Below, piece after piece: positions 52,595 to 62,368 of a stretch of DNA of 64,000 nt. Where the stretch lies: assembly GCF_003609975.1 (NCBI RefSeq), contig NZ_AP018400.1:570501-634500 (forward strand), in the 5' to 3' direction. The notes under the pieces were generated by a model. It was not told where the DNA came from. It worked only from the letters and a program-made list of their open reading frames with translations, and made no database searches. Each line of letters begins with the position of its first letter. Positions within the stretch are counted from its first letter, which is position 1. Made by a program: the position numbers and the translations under genes. Source of the DNA: Streptococcus ruminantium. GTDB lineage: Bacteria > Bacillota > Bacilli > Lactobacillales > Streptococcaceae.

Positions 52595-53542
52595 ATGAAG
52601 CAACATCTTAAAGTTAATGCGATTTGGTTGGCTATCTTGCTAGCTGGTTTTGGTCTTATTCAGGGCCTTGTATCCGCAGGAATTCTGAACTTTTACTATA
52701 TCCAGATTGTTCAACAAATCGGCATTCAAATTATTCTGGCAGTCGGCTTGAACTTGATCGTTGGTTTCTCAGGTCAATTTTCGCTTGGTCATGCTGGTTT
52801 TATGGCTATCGGTGCCTATGCAGTAGCTATTCTTGGTAAAATGATGCCATCTTATGGTGGATTTGCTATTGCTTTGATTATTGGTATGTTTATCGCAGGC
52901 GCAGTAGCTCTTTTGGTTGGCATTCCAACTCTTCGCTTGAAGGGGGACTATCTTGCTATTGCGACACTTGGCGTTGCAGAAATTATCCGGATTCTGATCA
53001 TCAATGGTGGTCCTTTGACAAATGGTGCAGCAGGGATTACCTCAATCCCACTCTTTACGAGTTGGCCTATGGTTTATATTTTCGTCATTGTTACAACCCT
53101 GCTGACGGTAAACTTTTTACGTAGTCCGATGGGACGTGTGACGATTTCTGTTCGCGAAGATGAGATTGCGGCAGAGTCAGTTGGTGTCAATCCTACGTTT
53201 GTGAAAGTTTCGGCTTTTGTATTTGGAGCGATGACGGCAGCTATTGCCGGTGGTCTTCATGCAGGTTATGTTGGAACAATCGTTCCAAAGGATTTTGCCT
53301 TCATGACATCTGTTAATGTTTTGATTATCATTGTATTGGGTGGGTTAGGGTCAATCACTGGTACGTTTGTAGCGGCGATTGTTCTTGGAATTTTGAATGT
53401 ACTTCTCAAGAGTTACTCAGATATTTCTATGATTATCTATTCGCTGGCACTCATTCTCTTGATGATTTTCCGTCCAGGTGGTCTTCTGGGAACGAAAGAA
53501 TTTAGTATGGCAGCTTTGTTTAAGAAGAAGGAGGTTAAGTAA
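52595..53542 (+). CDS. livM: Branched-chain amino-acid ABC permease LivM
   Basis: LivM (315 residues) is the second permease. Family features are GLNLIVGFSGQFSLGHAGFMAIGAY and the coupling loop SVREDEIAAESVGVNPTFVKV. It begins 2 bp after livH, and its stop codon overlaps the livG start (TAATG). Confidence 0.96.
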   Translation: MKQHLKVNAIWLAILLAGFGLIQGLVSAGILNFYYIQIVQQIGIQIILAVGLNLIVGFSGQFSLGHAGFMAIGAYAVAILGKMMPSYGGFAIALIIGMFIAGAVALLVGIPTLRLKGDYLAIATLGVAEIIRILIINGGPLTNGAAGITSIPLFTSWPMVYIFVIVTTLLTVNFLRSPMGRVTISVREDEIAAESVGVNPTFVKVSAFVFGAMTAAIAGGLHAGYVGTIVPKDFAFMTSVNVLIIIVLGGLGSITGTFVAAIVLGILNVLLKSYSDISMIIYSLALILLMIFRPGGLLGTKEFSMAALFKKKEVK

Positions 53543-54306
53543 TGGCCTTGCTTGAAGTAAAAAATTTAACCAAAAACTTCGGTGGATTGACAGCTGTTGG
53601 TGATGTGACCATGGAACTTCATGAAGGGGAGCTGGTTGGTCTTATTGGACCAAACGGTGCTGGTAAAACAACCCTTTTCAACCTTTTAACGGGTGTTTAT
53701 GAGCCAAGTGAGGGTAGTATCACACTTGCGGGTACTCTCTTGAATGGTAAAGCCCCTTCGAAAATTGCTTCACTGGGACTTGGTCGCACATTCCAAAATA
53801 TTCGCTTGTTCAAAAATATGACCGTCTTGGAAAATGTTTTGATTGGTCTCAGCAATCATGGCAAAGCTAAAATCTTTGCAAGTTTCTTCCGCCTACCAGC
53901 ATTTTATAGAAACGAAGAAACCTTGAAAACAAAAGCTATTGAACTTTTAAAAATCTTTGATTTGGATAGTGATGCGGATACGCTAGCAAAAAATCTTCCT
54001 TACGGACAACAACGCCGCTTGGAAATCGTTCGTGCCCTTGCGACCGAACCGAAAATTCTCTTCTTAGATGAGCCAGCGGCGGGTATGAATCCACAGGAAA
54101 CGACAGAATTGACTCAACTTATCCGTAAAATCAAAGAAGAGTTCAATATCACCATTATGCTAATTGAACACGATATGAGCTTGGTTATGGAAGTGACAGA
54201 GCGTATCTATGTCTTAGAATATGGTCGTTTGATCGCCCATGGAACACCTGAGGAAGTCCGTAGCGATAAGCGTGTTATTGAAGCATACCTTGGAGGTGAG
54301 GCCTAA
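53542..54306 (+). CDS. livG: Branched-chain amino-acid ABC ATPase LivG
   Basis: LivG (254 residues) has Walker A GPNGAGKTT, Q-loop region RTFQNIRLFKNMTV, signature LPYGQQRRLE, Walker B ILFLDEPAAGMNP and H-loop IEHDMSL. The insert and C-terminal extension are typical of LivG. Its stop overlaps the livF start codon. Confidence 0.96.
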   Translation: MALLEVKNLTKNFGGLTAVGDVTMELHEGELVGLIGPNGAGKTTLFNLLTGVYEPSEGSITLAGTLLNGKAPSKIASLGLGRTFQNIRLFKNMTVLENVLIGLSNHGKAKIFASFFRLPAFYRNEETLKTKAIELLKIFDLDSDADTLAKNLPYGQQRRLEIVRALATEPKILFLDEPAAGMNPQETTELTQLIRKIKEEFNITIMLIEHDMSLVMEVTERIYVLEYGRLIAHGTPEEVRSDKRVIEAYLGGEA

Positions 54307-55016
54307 TGCCAATGTTGAAAGTTGAAAATCTATCGGTACATTATGGTGTCATTGAGGCGGTTAAAAATGTATCATTTGAAGTTAACGAAGGAGAAGTAGT
54401 GACGTTGATCGGTGCCAATGGTGCTGGTAAAACCTCAATCCTTCGTACGATTTCTGGTCTTGTTCGCCCATCGTTAGGGACAATTTCATTTCTTGGAAAC
54501 GAAATACAAAAAATTCCTGCTCGTAAAATTGTGGCAGATGGGTTATCGCAAGTTCCAGAAGGTCGCCATATTTTTTCTGGTTTAACCGTTATGGAAAACC
54601 TAGAAATGGGTGCCTTCCTCCGAAATAACCGTGAGGAAAATCAAGCTAACTTGAAGAAGATTTTTTCCCGTTTTCCACGTTTGGAAGAGCGTAAAAATCA
54701 AGATGCAGCTACTCTTTCAGGTGGTGAACAACAGATGTTGGCAATGGGGCGTGCCCTGATGAGTCAGCCCAAACTCCTACTTCTTGATGAACCATCTATG
54801 GGACTGGCTCCAATTTTCATTCAAGAAATCTTTGACATCATCCAAGACATTCAAAAGCAAGGTACAACAGTACTCTTGATTGAGCAGAATGCTAATAAAG
54901 CTCTCGCTATTGCAGATCGCGGCTATGTTTTGGAAACAGGGAAAATCGTCCTCACAGGAACAGGAAAAGAACTTCTCACCTCAGAAGAAGTCAAGAAGGC
55001 TTATCTAGGTGGTTAA
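54306..55016 (+). CDS. livF: Branched-chain amino-acid ABC ATPase LivF
   Basis: LivF (236 residues) has Walker A GANGAGKTS, the LivF-type VPEGRHIFSGLTVMENL, signature LSGGEQQML, Walker B LLLLDEPSMGLAP and IEQNANKAL in place of the usual H-loop. It completes the five-subunit transporter. Four hairpins in series follow its stop codon. Confidence 0.96.
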   Translation: MPMLKVENLSVHYGVIEAVKNVSFEVNEGEVVTLIGANGAGKTSILRTISGLVRPSLGTISFLGNEIQKIPARKIVADGLSQVPEGRHIFSGLTVMENLEMGAFLRNNREENQANLKKIFSRFPRLEERKNQDAATLSGGEQQMLAMGRALMSQPKLLLLDEPSMGLAPIFIQEIFDIIQDIQKQGTTVLLIEQNANKALAIADRGYVLETGKIVLTGTGKELLTSEEVKKAYLGG

Positions 55017-55142
55017 AACAGCCTACGAATAGGCTGTTTTAACCGGGAAATGGGAAACGCCGGCTGGCGTTTTTCATTGGTTCAAGGTCCGGGGGACCTT
55101 TTTAGGTTGGAAATTGAAACTGCCGGCAGGCAGTTTTCTTTT
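55013..55142 (+). terminator. Four tandem intrinsic-terminator hairpins after livF
   Basis: Hairpins in order are TTAAAACAGCCTA/TAGGCTGTTTTAA (55013-55042), GAAACGCC/GGCGTTTT (55054-55074), AAGGTCC/GGACCTT (55084-55103) and GAAACTGCC/GGCAGTTTTC (55116-55142). All four have T-rich 3' ends; the first is symmetric. Confidence 0.85.
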
Positions 55143-55419
55143 TGATAGTTTTATTCTATGTATTAGGAAAAGCAAAAGGTAAACATGTCCTTTTCTCAGC
55201 TTTATTTAGATAGCAGATAAGTACCAATAAGCGCTCTCCTCTGTCTAAATACTGGGAACAAGTTCTCCTACCTATACAGTGAGCTTCAAATATAGTATAA
55301 TACTTTACGAAAATCAAAACCATATTTTGTCAACTTGCTTTGATGAGCTTCAGTTCTATCTACAGCTTCGTGTATTTTTTGATTTTCATTGAATATATTA
55401 TTCCTATTTGGAGGTCTGT
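55143..55419. other. Intergenic region between the livF terminators and queH
   Basis: Nothing gene-like was seen. The right part is the BOX-like element at 55291-55400. Confidence 0.5.
55291..55400. repeat. BOX-like repetitive element
   Basis: The element starts with TACTTTACGAAAATCAAAA and ends with TTTTTTGATTTTCATTGAAT, inverted ends resembling the boxA and boxC borders of streptococcal BOX repeats; TTCTATCTACA in the middle also recalls boxB. A shorter relative lies at 62927-63007. The assignment is from memory of BOX sequences. Confidence 0.5.
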
Positions 55420-56175
55420 GTGATTAAAGTTGAAGAGATTTTGTCCAAGTTGTCACCCAATCAAAAGGTCAACTACGATAAGGTATTTCAAAAGATGGCT
55501 GCTTCCTGGCAGTCGACTGGTATTCGACCTAAGATTCTCATGCACGTCTGTTGTGCCCCATGTTCTACCTATACCTTGGAATACCTGACACAGTATGCTC
55601 AGGTAACTATTTATTTTGCTAATTCCAATATACACCCCAAGGCGGAATACCAACGGCGAGCGGCCGTAACGGCTCAGTTTGTCAGAGAATTTAATCAAAA
55701 TACAGGTCAAAATGTAGGCTATTTGGAGGCGGACTATAGCCCTCAGGAATTTTTCAAGAAAACCCAACATCTGGCCAATGAGCCAGAAGGGGGAGATCGA
55801 TGTAAAGTTTGTTATGATTATCGATTAGATAAGACGGCAGAAAAGGCAGTGGAGCTGGGGTTTGACTACTTTGGTTCTGCCCTAACAATCAGCCCTCATA
55901 AGAATTCTCAGACCATCAATGCTGTTGGAATTGAGGTGCAAAAACTATATGACACCCAATATCTTCCCAGTGATTTCAAGAAGAATGGCGGCTATCAGCG
56001 TTCGGTTCAGATGTGTGAAGAGTATGATATTTATCGTCAGTGTTACTGTGGTTGCGTCTACGGAGCCAATGCCCAAGGGATCAACCTGATACAGGTCAAA
56101 AAGGAAGCCTTGGAATTTCTGAAGGAGCATAAAGATTATTCTCACATCCCCTTTAAGGTCGTAGGAAAGGATTGA
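55420..56175 (+). CDS. queH: Epoxyqueuosine reductase QueH
   Basis: QueH (251 residues, DUF208) performs the last step of queuosine synthesis in tRNA, reducing epoxyqueuosine. The conserved cysteines are visible: HVCCAPCST (C44, C45), RCKVCYDYRL and QCYCGC, which bind an iron-sulfur cluster and a further metal. The start is GTG (read as MIKVEE) with GGAGGT five bases upstream; the more distant TTG is inside that site. It appears to be transcribed alone. Confidence 0.93.
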   Translation: MIKVEEILSKLSPNQKVNYDKVFQKMAASWQSTGIRPKILMHVCCAPCSTYTLEYLTQYAQVTIYFANSNIHPKAEYQRRAAVTAQFVREFNQNTGQNVGYLEADYSPQEFFKKTQHLANEPEGGDRCKVCYDYRLDKTAEKAVELGFDYFGSALTISPHKNSQTINAVGIEVQKLYDTQYLPSDFKKNGGYQRSVQMCEEYDIYRQCYCGCVYGANAQGINLIQVKKEALEFLKEHKDYSHIPFKVVGKD

Positions 56176-56259
56176 TTTTTCATTTCCTTTCATAAAGCAT
56201 TGAAATCGTTTTCGGATTTATGGTATAATTAAAGTAGGATCTACTAAGGAGGAAGTTCT

Positions 56260-56916
56260 ATGTCTGTTAAAGATTTTATGACCCGTAAAGTCGTCTATAT
56301 TTCCCCAGACACAACCGTTGCACATGCAGCTGACATCATGCGTGAACAGGATTTGCATCGTCTGCCAGTTATTGAAAATGATAAGTTGGTCGGTTTGGTG
56401 ACAGAAGGAACCATTGCCGAGGCGAGCCCTTCTAAAGCAACTAGTCTATCAATCTATGAAATGAACTATCTACTCAATAAGACCAAGGTTAGGGATGTGA
56501 TGATTAAGAATGTTATCACTGTTTCAGGTTACGCTAGTCTGGAAGATGCGACCTATCTTATGTATAAGAATAAAGTCGGGATTCTTCCAGTTGTAGACAA
56601 TGGTCAGCTCTACGGAGTCATCACAGATCGGGATATTTTTGCGGCTTTTCTCCATGTTTCAGGTTATGGAGAAGAAGGAGTTCGTGCTCGTTTCCTTGTA
56701 GAAAATAAGGCAGGAGAATTAGAAAAAATTATCCGACTGGTGGCAGATAAGGATTACAATATCATATCAACTGTTCAACTTGCGACCAAATCTGGAAAGG
56801 TTGTTATTGAAGTCCAGATTGAGGGTAAGGTGGATGTTGCTGAAGTCCGTACCCTTTTTGAAAGTGCGGGCATCCAAGTTGACAGCTTAGTTCCAACCGT
56901 TGCCAAAAAGATTTAA
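56260..56916 (+). CDS. CBS-ACT domain protein (AcuB-like)
   Basis: This cytoplasmic protein has 218 residues. Two CBS domains (about 1-60 and 75-130) are followed by a C-terminal ACT-like domain (about 140-210, VRARFLVENKAGELEKIIRLV). CBS pairs bind adenosine nucleotides and ACT domains often bind amino acids, so it is likely a metabolite sensor. AcuB-like annotations come from acetoin clusters, but no acetoin genes are here. It lies downstream of the liv genes, as in pneumococcus. Start after AAGGAGG. Confidence 0.88.
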   Translation: MSVKDFMTRKVVYISPDTTVAHAADIMREQDLHRLPVIENDKLVGLVTEGTIAEASPSKATSLSIYEMNYLLNKTKVRDVMIKNVITVSGYASLEDATYLMYKNKVGILPVVDNGQLYGVITDRDIFAAFLHVSGYGEEGVRARFLVENKAGELEKIIRLVADKDYNIISTVQLATKSGKVVIEVQIEGKVDVAEVRTLFESAGIQVDSLVPTVAKKI

Positions 56917-56984
56917 TAGCTGAGCTTCCTCAGATTTTTCTCCGGCTATTCTATTTCTAGCAAAGTAGTTTTAGATATATAAAG

Positions 56985-57012
56985 ACATGCATCTCTGACT
57001 AGGGATGCATGT
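56985..57012 (+). terminator. Hairpin after the CBS-ACT gene
   Basis: ACATGCATCTCT-gact-AGGGATGCATGT is a stable 12-bp hairpin. The T run follows only after TCGCTA, so termination is less certain. Confidence 0.55.
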
Positions 57013-57069
57013 TCGCTATTTTTATGGAGGAGACTAAGGCATCAAGCGTTGCTCCAGAATGGTACAAAA

Positions 57070-57124
57070 AACACAGAAGAGGTTGGGGCTTGAACTCCCT
57101 CAAGTCAACTTCTTCTGTGCTTTA
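57070..57124 (-). terminator. Terminator element of the YitT gene
   Basis: CACAGAAGA...GGTT pairs with AACT...TCTTCTGTG, with inner TTGA/TCAA. It lies 85 bp after the stop of the minus-strand gene and resembles the element at 25060-25122. Confidence 0.7.
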
Positions 57125-57209
57125 TTCTCTGTTCGTTTTTGTCTGTATCCCTTTTACAAGGTGACCGAATAAGGAAATAGAATCGTAGATAAACTGAATA
57201 GCCATCCCC

Positions 57210-58076
57210 TTAGTGGCGTTCGAGCGGCTCTTTATTCCGGTCTAACGTAAAGCCTTCACCGAGGACCTCATGAGCATCAGTGATGGTGATAAAAGCGTGT
57301 GGATCTATTCTCCGAATGAGTTCTTTCATCTCTTGGAGCTGACTCTTGTAGATGACGGAGTAGATCATATTGACATCTGTTTTGCTATAAAATCCTTGAG
57401 CTTTTATCAGGGTAACACCGCGCTCAATTTCATTATCAATAGCTTGGGCTAGTTGTTCGGATTTTTGAGAAACAATCATGACCCCCTTGCTACCGTACCC
57501 ACCTTCTGTTACAAAGTCAATGACCTTAGAGGCAACGGCAACCATCATTAAGGTATAAAGGACCGTGCGAAGGTCTTTAAAAACAATGACAATCAGCGTT
57601 AGAACGAGTATATCAACTGCTAAGATAATCTGTCCGATTGAGAAGGAAGTGTATTTATGACCGATACGGGCAATAATGTCGCTTCCGCCAGTCGTTCCAC
57701 CAGCTCGGAAGATAATTCCCAGTCCCAGCCCCATAAGGATACCACCTAAAATACTAACTAAAATTAAATCTTGTTGAAGATTGATTGAAAAATGAATTTT
57801 TTCAAAAATAGCCAGCCAAACAGTGACGCTAAGTGTTCCTAGAAGACTGAGATAGAGAGTCTTTTTGCCTAGGATTTTCCAACCTAGGATGAAGAGAGGA
57901 ATATTAAATACAATATTCATTATCCAAGGTTGGATACGAAAGAGATAGTAGATGATGAGAGTTAGACCAGTTGCACCACCCTCAAATAAGCGATTGGGCA
58001 TAATCAAATAATTAAGACCAAAAGCAAAAAGACCTGCACCAAGTAAAATGAATAAACTATTTTTCAAACGAACCAT
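57210..58076 (-). CDS. YitT-family membrane protein with DUF2179 domain
   Basis: This 288-residue protein has about five or six transmembrane helices with IMPNRLFEGGATGLTLIIYY and FRAGGTTGGSDIIARI, followed by a soluble C-terminal DUF2179 domain (about 205-280, GVTLIKAQGFYSKTDVNMIYSVI). The start MVRLKNS follows GGGAGGT; the longer frame has no ribosome binding site. It is a full-length paralogue of the short protein at 37710-38288. The transported or sensed molecule is unknown. Confidence 0.9.
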   Translation of the reverse strand: MVRLKNSLFILLGAGLFAFGLNYLIMPNRLFEGGATGLTLIIYYLFRIQPWIMNIVFNIPLFILGWKILGKKTLYLSLLGTLSVTVWLAIFEKIHFSINLQQDLILVSILGGILMGLGLGIIFRAGGTTGGSDIIARIGHKYTSFSIGQIILAVDILVLTLIVIVFKDLRTVLYTLMMVAVASKVIDFVTEGGYGSKGVMIVSQKSEQLAQAIDNEIERGVTLIKAQGFYSKTDVNMIYSVIYKSQLQEMKELIRRIDPHAFITITDAHEVLGEGFTLDRNKEPLERH

Positions 58077-58202
58077 AAGCACCTCCCTATATGTGTATAT
58101 TTCAATTGTAAAAGATTTTCTCCTGAAAAACAAGTCAATTTTCAAGTGATTTTTTGGTTGAATTTTGGTAAAATGAGATGACTATCTATGAGTGAGGAAA
58201 AG

Positions 58203-58838
58203 ATGACAAAAGGTTTTTTTATTACATTTGAAGGTCCAGATGGAGCGGGGAAAACAACTGTTTTGCAGGAACTTCTACCAGCCTTGAGGGAGTTTGGATT
58301 AGAAGTGGTTACAACTAGAGAGCCAGGTGGGGTAGCTATTGCAGAGGAAATCCGCAACATTATTCTCAATCCAGCAAATACTGAGATGGATGACAAGACA
58401 GAGCTTTTGCTTTTTATAGCTGCTCGTCGTCAGCATTTAAAGGAGAAAATATTACCACCATTGACTCAGGGGAAGTTACTCCTAATCGACCGTTTTATTG
58501 ACTCATCCATTGCTTATCAAGGATTTGGTCGTGGTTTGGATGTGGCAGATATTAACTGGCTCAATCAGTTTGCAACGGATGGTCTGAAACCTGATTTGAC
58601 CCTCTATTTTGATATTGATACGGAGGAGGGCTTGGCTCGTATCGCTCGAAATGCAAATCGAGACGTGAACCGCTTGGATATGGAAAAAGTGGATATGCAT
58701 AAAAGAGTTCGTCGAGGTTATCTGTCGATTTTAGAACAAGAACCAGAGCGGTTTGTTAAAATTGATGCTAGCCAGCCGTTAGAAGCTGTGATTGCAGATG
58801 CCCTTGCAGTGATTAAGAAACGGTTGTTAATGAGATAA
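58203..58838 (+). CDS. tmk: Thymidylate kinase
   Basis: Tmk (211 residues) phosphorylates dTMP to dTDP for DNA synthesis. The P-loop is [11 protein letters not shown], the DRx motif is [18 protein letters not shown], and the lid region is [11 protein letters not shown]. The start MTKGFFITF follows GTGAGGA; an ATG five codons earlier has a poor site. It begins the tmk-holB-yabA-rsmI cluster, and its stop overlaps the holB start. Confidence 0.96.
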   Translation: MTKGFFITFEGPDGAGKTTVLQELLPALREFGLEVVTTREPGGVAIAEEIRNIILNPANTEMDDKTELLLFIAARRQHLKEKILPPLTQGKLLLIDRFIDSSIAYQGFGRGLDVADINWLNQFATDGLKPDLTLYFDIDTEEGLARIARNANRDVNRLDMEKVDMHKRVRRGYLSILEQEPERFVKIDASQPLEAVIADALAVIKKRLLMR

Positions 58839-59722
58839 TGAATATTCAGGAATTAAAAGACTTGCAACCAGCCGTATTTCAGCGTTTTATTACCACTTTG
58901 GAGCAAAAACGTTTGGCTCATGCTTATCTGTTTTCTGGTGCTTTTGCTAGTTTTGATATGGCTCTTTTTCTCAGTCAGGCTCTTTTTTGTCAGGAAAAAG
59001 ATGGCATCTTACCCTGTGGTCATTGCCGCACCTGCCGCTTGATTGCAGCAAATGAATTTTCAGATGTGACCATTGTGTCTCCTCAGGGAAATCTTATCAA
59101 GACAGAAACTGTGCGCGAGATAGTTAAAAATTTTTCTCGGTCAGGTTTTGAGTCTGACAAACAAGTCTTCATCATCCGTGATGCTGAGAAAATGCATGCT
59201 AATGCTGCCAATTCGCTCTTAAAAGTGATTGAGGAGCCACAGTCTGCTATCCATATTTTTTTGTTGACCAATCAAGAAGAGGCAGTTCTTCCAACTATTA
59301 AGAGTCGGACTCAGATTATTGGTTTTCCTAAAAATCTTCCTGCTCTGGAGAGAATGTTGGAAGCAGAGGGCTTGTTAAAAACGCAGGCCAGTCTTTTGGC
59401 TCAGCTTACTTCTAGTCATGAAGAAGTCAAGAAATTAGTAGAAAATAAGAGTTTTTTAGAACTGACAGTTCAGGCTAGAAAATTTACTGATTTGCTTTTG
59501 ACCGATGCAAACAAAGCTTACCTGCAAGTCAGTTTCTTAGCTGGTCTTGCTGTAGAAAAAGCAGAGCAGGAGCGATTGTTCGACCTCCTCAGCTTGTTAT
59601 TAGCTGAAAAGATGACGGATGCCTTAGCCCGTGAAAAAATGGATGCGGTCCTTGAGGCAAAAAAAATGTGGCAGGCCAATGTCAGTTTACAGAATAGCCT
59701 AGAATATATGACACTCATATAG
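58838..59722 (+). CDS. holB: DNA polymerase III delta' subunit
   Basis: HolB (294 residues) is a clamp-loader subunit. The AAA+ region has a zinc-binding cysteine cluster (CQEKDGILPCGHCRTC), and the typical IRDAEKMHANAANSLLKVIEEP and TIKSRTQIIGFP with the SRC-like arginine motif SRT. As in other delta' subunits the Walker A is degenerate. It is translationally coupled to tmk. Confidence 0.94.
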   Translation: MNIQELKDLQPAVFQRFITTLEQKRLAHAYLFSGAFASFDMALFLSQALFCQEKDGILPCGHCRTCRLIAANEFSDVTIVSPQGNLIKTETVREIVKNFSRSGFESDKQVFIIRDAEKMHANAANSLLKVIEEPQSAIHIFLLTNQEEAVLPTIKSRTQIIGFPKNLPALERMLEAEGLLKTQASLLAQLTSSHEEVKKLVENKSFLELTVQARKFTDLLLTDANKAYLQVSFLAGLAVEKAEQERLFDLLSLLLAEKMTDALAREKMDAVLEAKKMWQANVSLQNSLEYMTLI

Positions 59723-59842
59723 TTGTTTAGTTTGTTTTTGATGATATTTGATAAGTCAACTTATTTTTCTTTTCCACTCTTAGATCGTGGTGCCAAAAGC
59801 AAACTAGAAAGCTCTCAAGATAAATAGATAGAAAGGAAGACA

Positions 59843-60160
59843 ATGGATAAAAAAGAAATTTTTGATGCTCTGGATGATTTTTCGCAGAATCTTTTGACAA
59901 CACTGGCAGAAGTAGATGCCATTAAAAAACATTTGCAGGGCATTATTGATGAGAATACAGCCTTGCGTTTGGAAAATTCTAAATTGCGAGAGCGTCTGGA
60001 AAAAGAAGATAAAACAGGCCATAAGTCTTCCAACTTTGGTAAGGAAAATTTGGAAAATATCTACGAAGATGGTTTCCATATTTGTACTTTCTCTTACGGA
60101 CAACGCAGGGATAATGATGAGCCTTGTATGTTCTGTGTTGAATTATTGAATCGAGACTAG
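59843..60160 (+). CDS. yabA: Replication initiation control protein YabA
   Basis: YabA (105 residues) restrains DnaA at the replication origin through contacts with DnaA and DnaN. The N-terminal coiled coil (about 10-60) carries a heptad pattern, and the C-terminal zinc-binding part shows FHICTFSYG...DEPCMFC. Start ATG follows GAAAGGAAG. rsmI begins 1 bp after its stop codon. Confidence 0.94.
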   Translation: MDKKEIFDALDDFSQNLLTTLAEVDAIKKHLQGIIDENTALRLENSKLRERLEKEDKTGHKSSNFGKENLENIYEDGFHICTFSYGQRRDNDEPCMFCVELLNRD

Positions 60161-60161
60161 G

Positions 60162-61025
60162 ATGAAATTACAAAAATCATACAAGGGGCAGACAGGTTTT
60201 GGCACTCTTTATTTGGTTCCGACCCCTATTGGAAATTTACAAGATATGACCTTTCGGGCTATCCAAACTTTAAAAGAGGTCGATGTGATTGCAGCGGAGG
60301 ATACTAGAAATACCGGACTCTTGCTCAAACATTTTGAAGTTGAGACCAGGCAGATATCCTTCCATGAACATAATGCTCATGAAAAAATTCCTCATTTGCT
60401 TGATTTGCTCCGGTCAGGTCACTCTATTGCTCAGGTATCGGATGCTGGCTTACCTTCCATCTCTGATCCTGGTCACGATTTAGTTTGTGCAGCGATTGAA
60501 GAAGGCGTCCCCGTTGTATCGCTTCCTGGTGCATCAGCAGGGATTACAGCCTTAATCGCATCTGGACTTGCTCCTCAACCTCATATTTTTTATGGTTTTT
60601 TGCCACGAAAAGCAGGGCAGCAAAGAGAGTTTTTCCGTGAAAAGCTAGCCTATCCTGAGACGCAAATCTTTTATGAATCGCCTTATCGAGTGGTGGATAC
60701 GCTAGAAAATATGTTGGCGGTATATGGAGATCGTCAGATAGCAGTTGTACGTGAATTGACTAAGCTTTATGAAGAGTACCAGCGAGGAAAGATTTCGGAG
60801 ATTTTGGTCTATTTAAAAGAGCACCCTCTCAAAGGAGAATGCTTGGTGATCGTTGCTGGTGCAGATGCTGAATCGCCCCTATCCATTGATGAGGTGGATT
60901 TGAAGGCTGAGGTTGAAAAAGAGATAGCTGGTGGTTGCAAACCAAATCAAGCCATCAAAGAAGTGGCCAAGCGCTATCAACTTAAAAAGCAAGAGGTATA
61001 TGACACCTACCATGGACTAGGCTAA
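60162..61025 (+). CDS. rsmI: 16S rRNA 2'-O-ribose C1402 methyltransferase
   Basis: RsmI (287 residues) modifies C1402 in the ribosomal P site. The tetrapyrrole-methylase-like fold has LYLVPTPIGNLQDMTFRAI, IAAEDTRNTG, QVSDAGLPSISDPG, VSLPGASAGITALIASGL and YESPYRV. A terminator overlaps the stop codon and closes the tmk-holB-yabA-rsmI unit. Confidence 0.96.
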   Translation: MKLQKSYKGQTGFGTLYLVPTPIGNLQDMTFRAIQTLKEVDVIAAEDTRNTGLLLKHFEVETRQISFHEHNAHEKIPHLLDLLRSGHSIAQVSDAGLPSISDPGHDLVCAAIEEGVPVVSLPGASAGITALIASGLAPQPHIFYGFLPRKAGQQREFFREKLAYPETQIFYESPYRVVDTLENMLAVYGDRQIAVVRELTKLYEEYQRGKISEILVYLKEHPLKGECLVIVAGADAESPLSIDEVDLKAEVEKEIAGGCKPNQAIKEVAKRYQLKKQEVYDTYHGLG

Positions 61026-61038
61026 GCCTAGTTTTTTT
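61016..61038 (+). terminator. Terminator of rsmI
   Basis: ACTAGGC-taa-GCCTAGT forms a stem containing the rsmI stop codon in its loop, followed by seven T. Confidence 0.9.
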
Positions 61039-61218
61039 GTATTTTTATGCAGGTAAGTATTGAGGGACAATGGACGAGAAACCTCCTAGTGTAGAATTCT
61101 ATTTGCTAACTTCAATATATCCTTACTTGTTGTCCTAATTTGGCCATACTTATTTCTGATTTTTGTCTCAAAGTGAGTTTTCCTGATTCTATATGTAGAA
61201 TAAAAACATAAGATTTTA

Positions 61219-61247
61219 TTGAATAATCTGAATATTTATGTTAAAAT
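61219..61247 (+). promoter_or_regulatory. Promoter of serC
   Basis: TTGAAT (61219-61224) and TAAAAT (61242-61247) are 17 bp apart, 29 bp before the ATG. Confidence 0.65.
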
Positions 61248-61275
61248 GAATAGGATATTTTAATGGAGGGATTTT

Positions 61276-62367
61276 ATGACAATCTACAACTTTTCTGCAG
61301 GTCCTGCAGTTTTGCCAAAATCAGTGCTTGAAAAAGCCCAAGCGGAATTTTTGAACTATAATGGTTCGGGAATGAGCGTTTTGGAGATGTCGCACCGTTC
61401 CAAGGACTTTGAAGAAATTATCAAAGGTGCTGAGACAACCCTTCGTGAACTGATGTGTATTCCTGATAACTATAAGGTTATTTTTTTACAAGGTGGGGCT
61501 TCATTGGAATTTACTATGATTCCACTCAACTTTGCTCAAGGAAAGAAAGCTTACTATCTTGTGGGTGGTTCTTGGGGAAAAAAAGCCTATACTGAGGCTG
61601 TTAAATTATCGAAGACAATCGCTTTTGAGCCTATTTTGTTGGCTTCTACAGAGGAAATCACCTATACAGAATTGCCAACATTCGATCCAAATGATATTGA
61701 TCCAAGTGCGGCCTATGTGCATTTGACGACCAATAATACGATTGAAGGTACGTCAGTTTATAAACTCCCAGATACCAATGGAGTACCAATTATTGCTGAT
61801 ATGTCTTCAAATATTTTGGCGGCTCGTTACAATGTAGAAGATTTTGCCATGATTTATGCTGGGGCGCAGAAAAATATCGGTCCAGCGGGTGTGACAGTTG
61901 TGATTGTACGTGAGGATTTTCTGAATGATCAACCAGTGCTCTCAAGTATGTTAGATTACCGCATTCAAGCTGAAAATGACTCTCTCTATAATACACCACC
62001 AGCTTACTCAATCTACATTTCTAAGTTGGTTTTTGAATGGGTCAAAGAAATTGGTGGTGTTGATGAGATGGAAAAAATCAACCGTGAGAAATCTAGTCTA
62101 CTTTATGATTATATTGACCAGTCTCACTTTTATAGCAATCCTGTTCGCAAGAAAGAAGAACGTTCGGTAGCTAATATCCCATTCGTATCACCGAGCGAGG
62201 AGTTGGATGCAAAGTTTGTCAAGGAGGCAACAGCGGCAGGTTTTAAAAATATCAAGGGGCATCGCTCAGTAGGTGGTATGCGTGCCTCACTTTACAATGC
62301 CTTCCCACGTCAAGGTGTGGTAGAATTGATTGCTTTCATGAAGAAGTTCGCAGAGGAGAATGTCTAA
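61276..62367 (+). CDS. serC: Phosphoserine aminotransferase
   Basis: SerC (363 residues) converts 3-phosphohydroxypyruvate to phosphoserine in serine synthesis. It begins [20 protein letters not shown] and carries the PLP lysine K199 in [11 protein letters not shown], with conserved [17 protein letters not shown] and FPRQGV. Start follows GGAGGG. It is followed directly by a GNAT gene and serA, forming a serine pathway cluster. Confidence 0.97.
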   Translation: MTIYNFSAGPAVLPKSVLEKAQAEFLNYNGSGMSVLEMSHRSKDFEEIIKGAETTLRELMCIPDNYKVIFLQGGASLEFTMIPLNFAQGKKAYYLVGGSWGKKAYTEAVKLSKTIAFEPILLASTEEITYTELPTFDPNDIDPSAAYVHLTTNNTIEGTSVYKLPDTNGVPIIADMSSNILAARYNVEDFAMIYAGAQKNIGPAGVTVVIVREDFLNDQPVLSSMLDYRIQAENDSLYNTPPAYSIYISKLVFEWVKEIGGVDEMEKINREKSSLLYDYIDQSHFYSNPVRKKEERSVANIPFVSPSEELDAKFVKEATAAGFKNIKGHRSVGGMRASLYNAFPRQGVVELIAFMKKFAEENV

Positions 62368-62368
62368 G

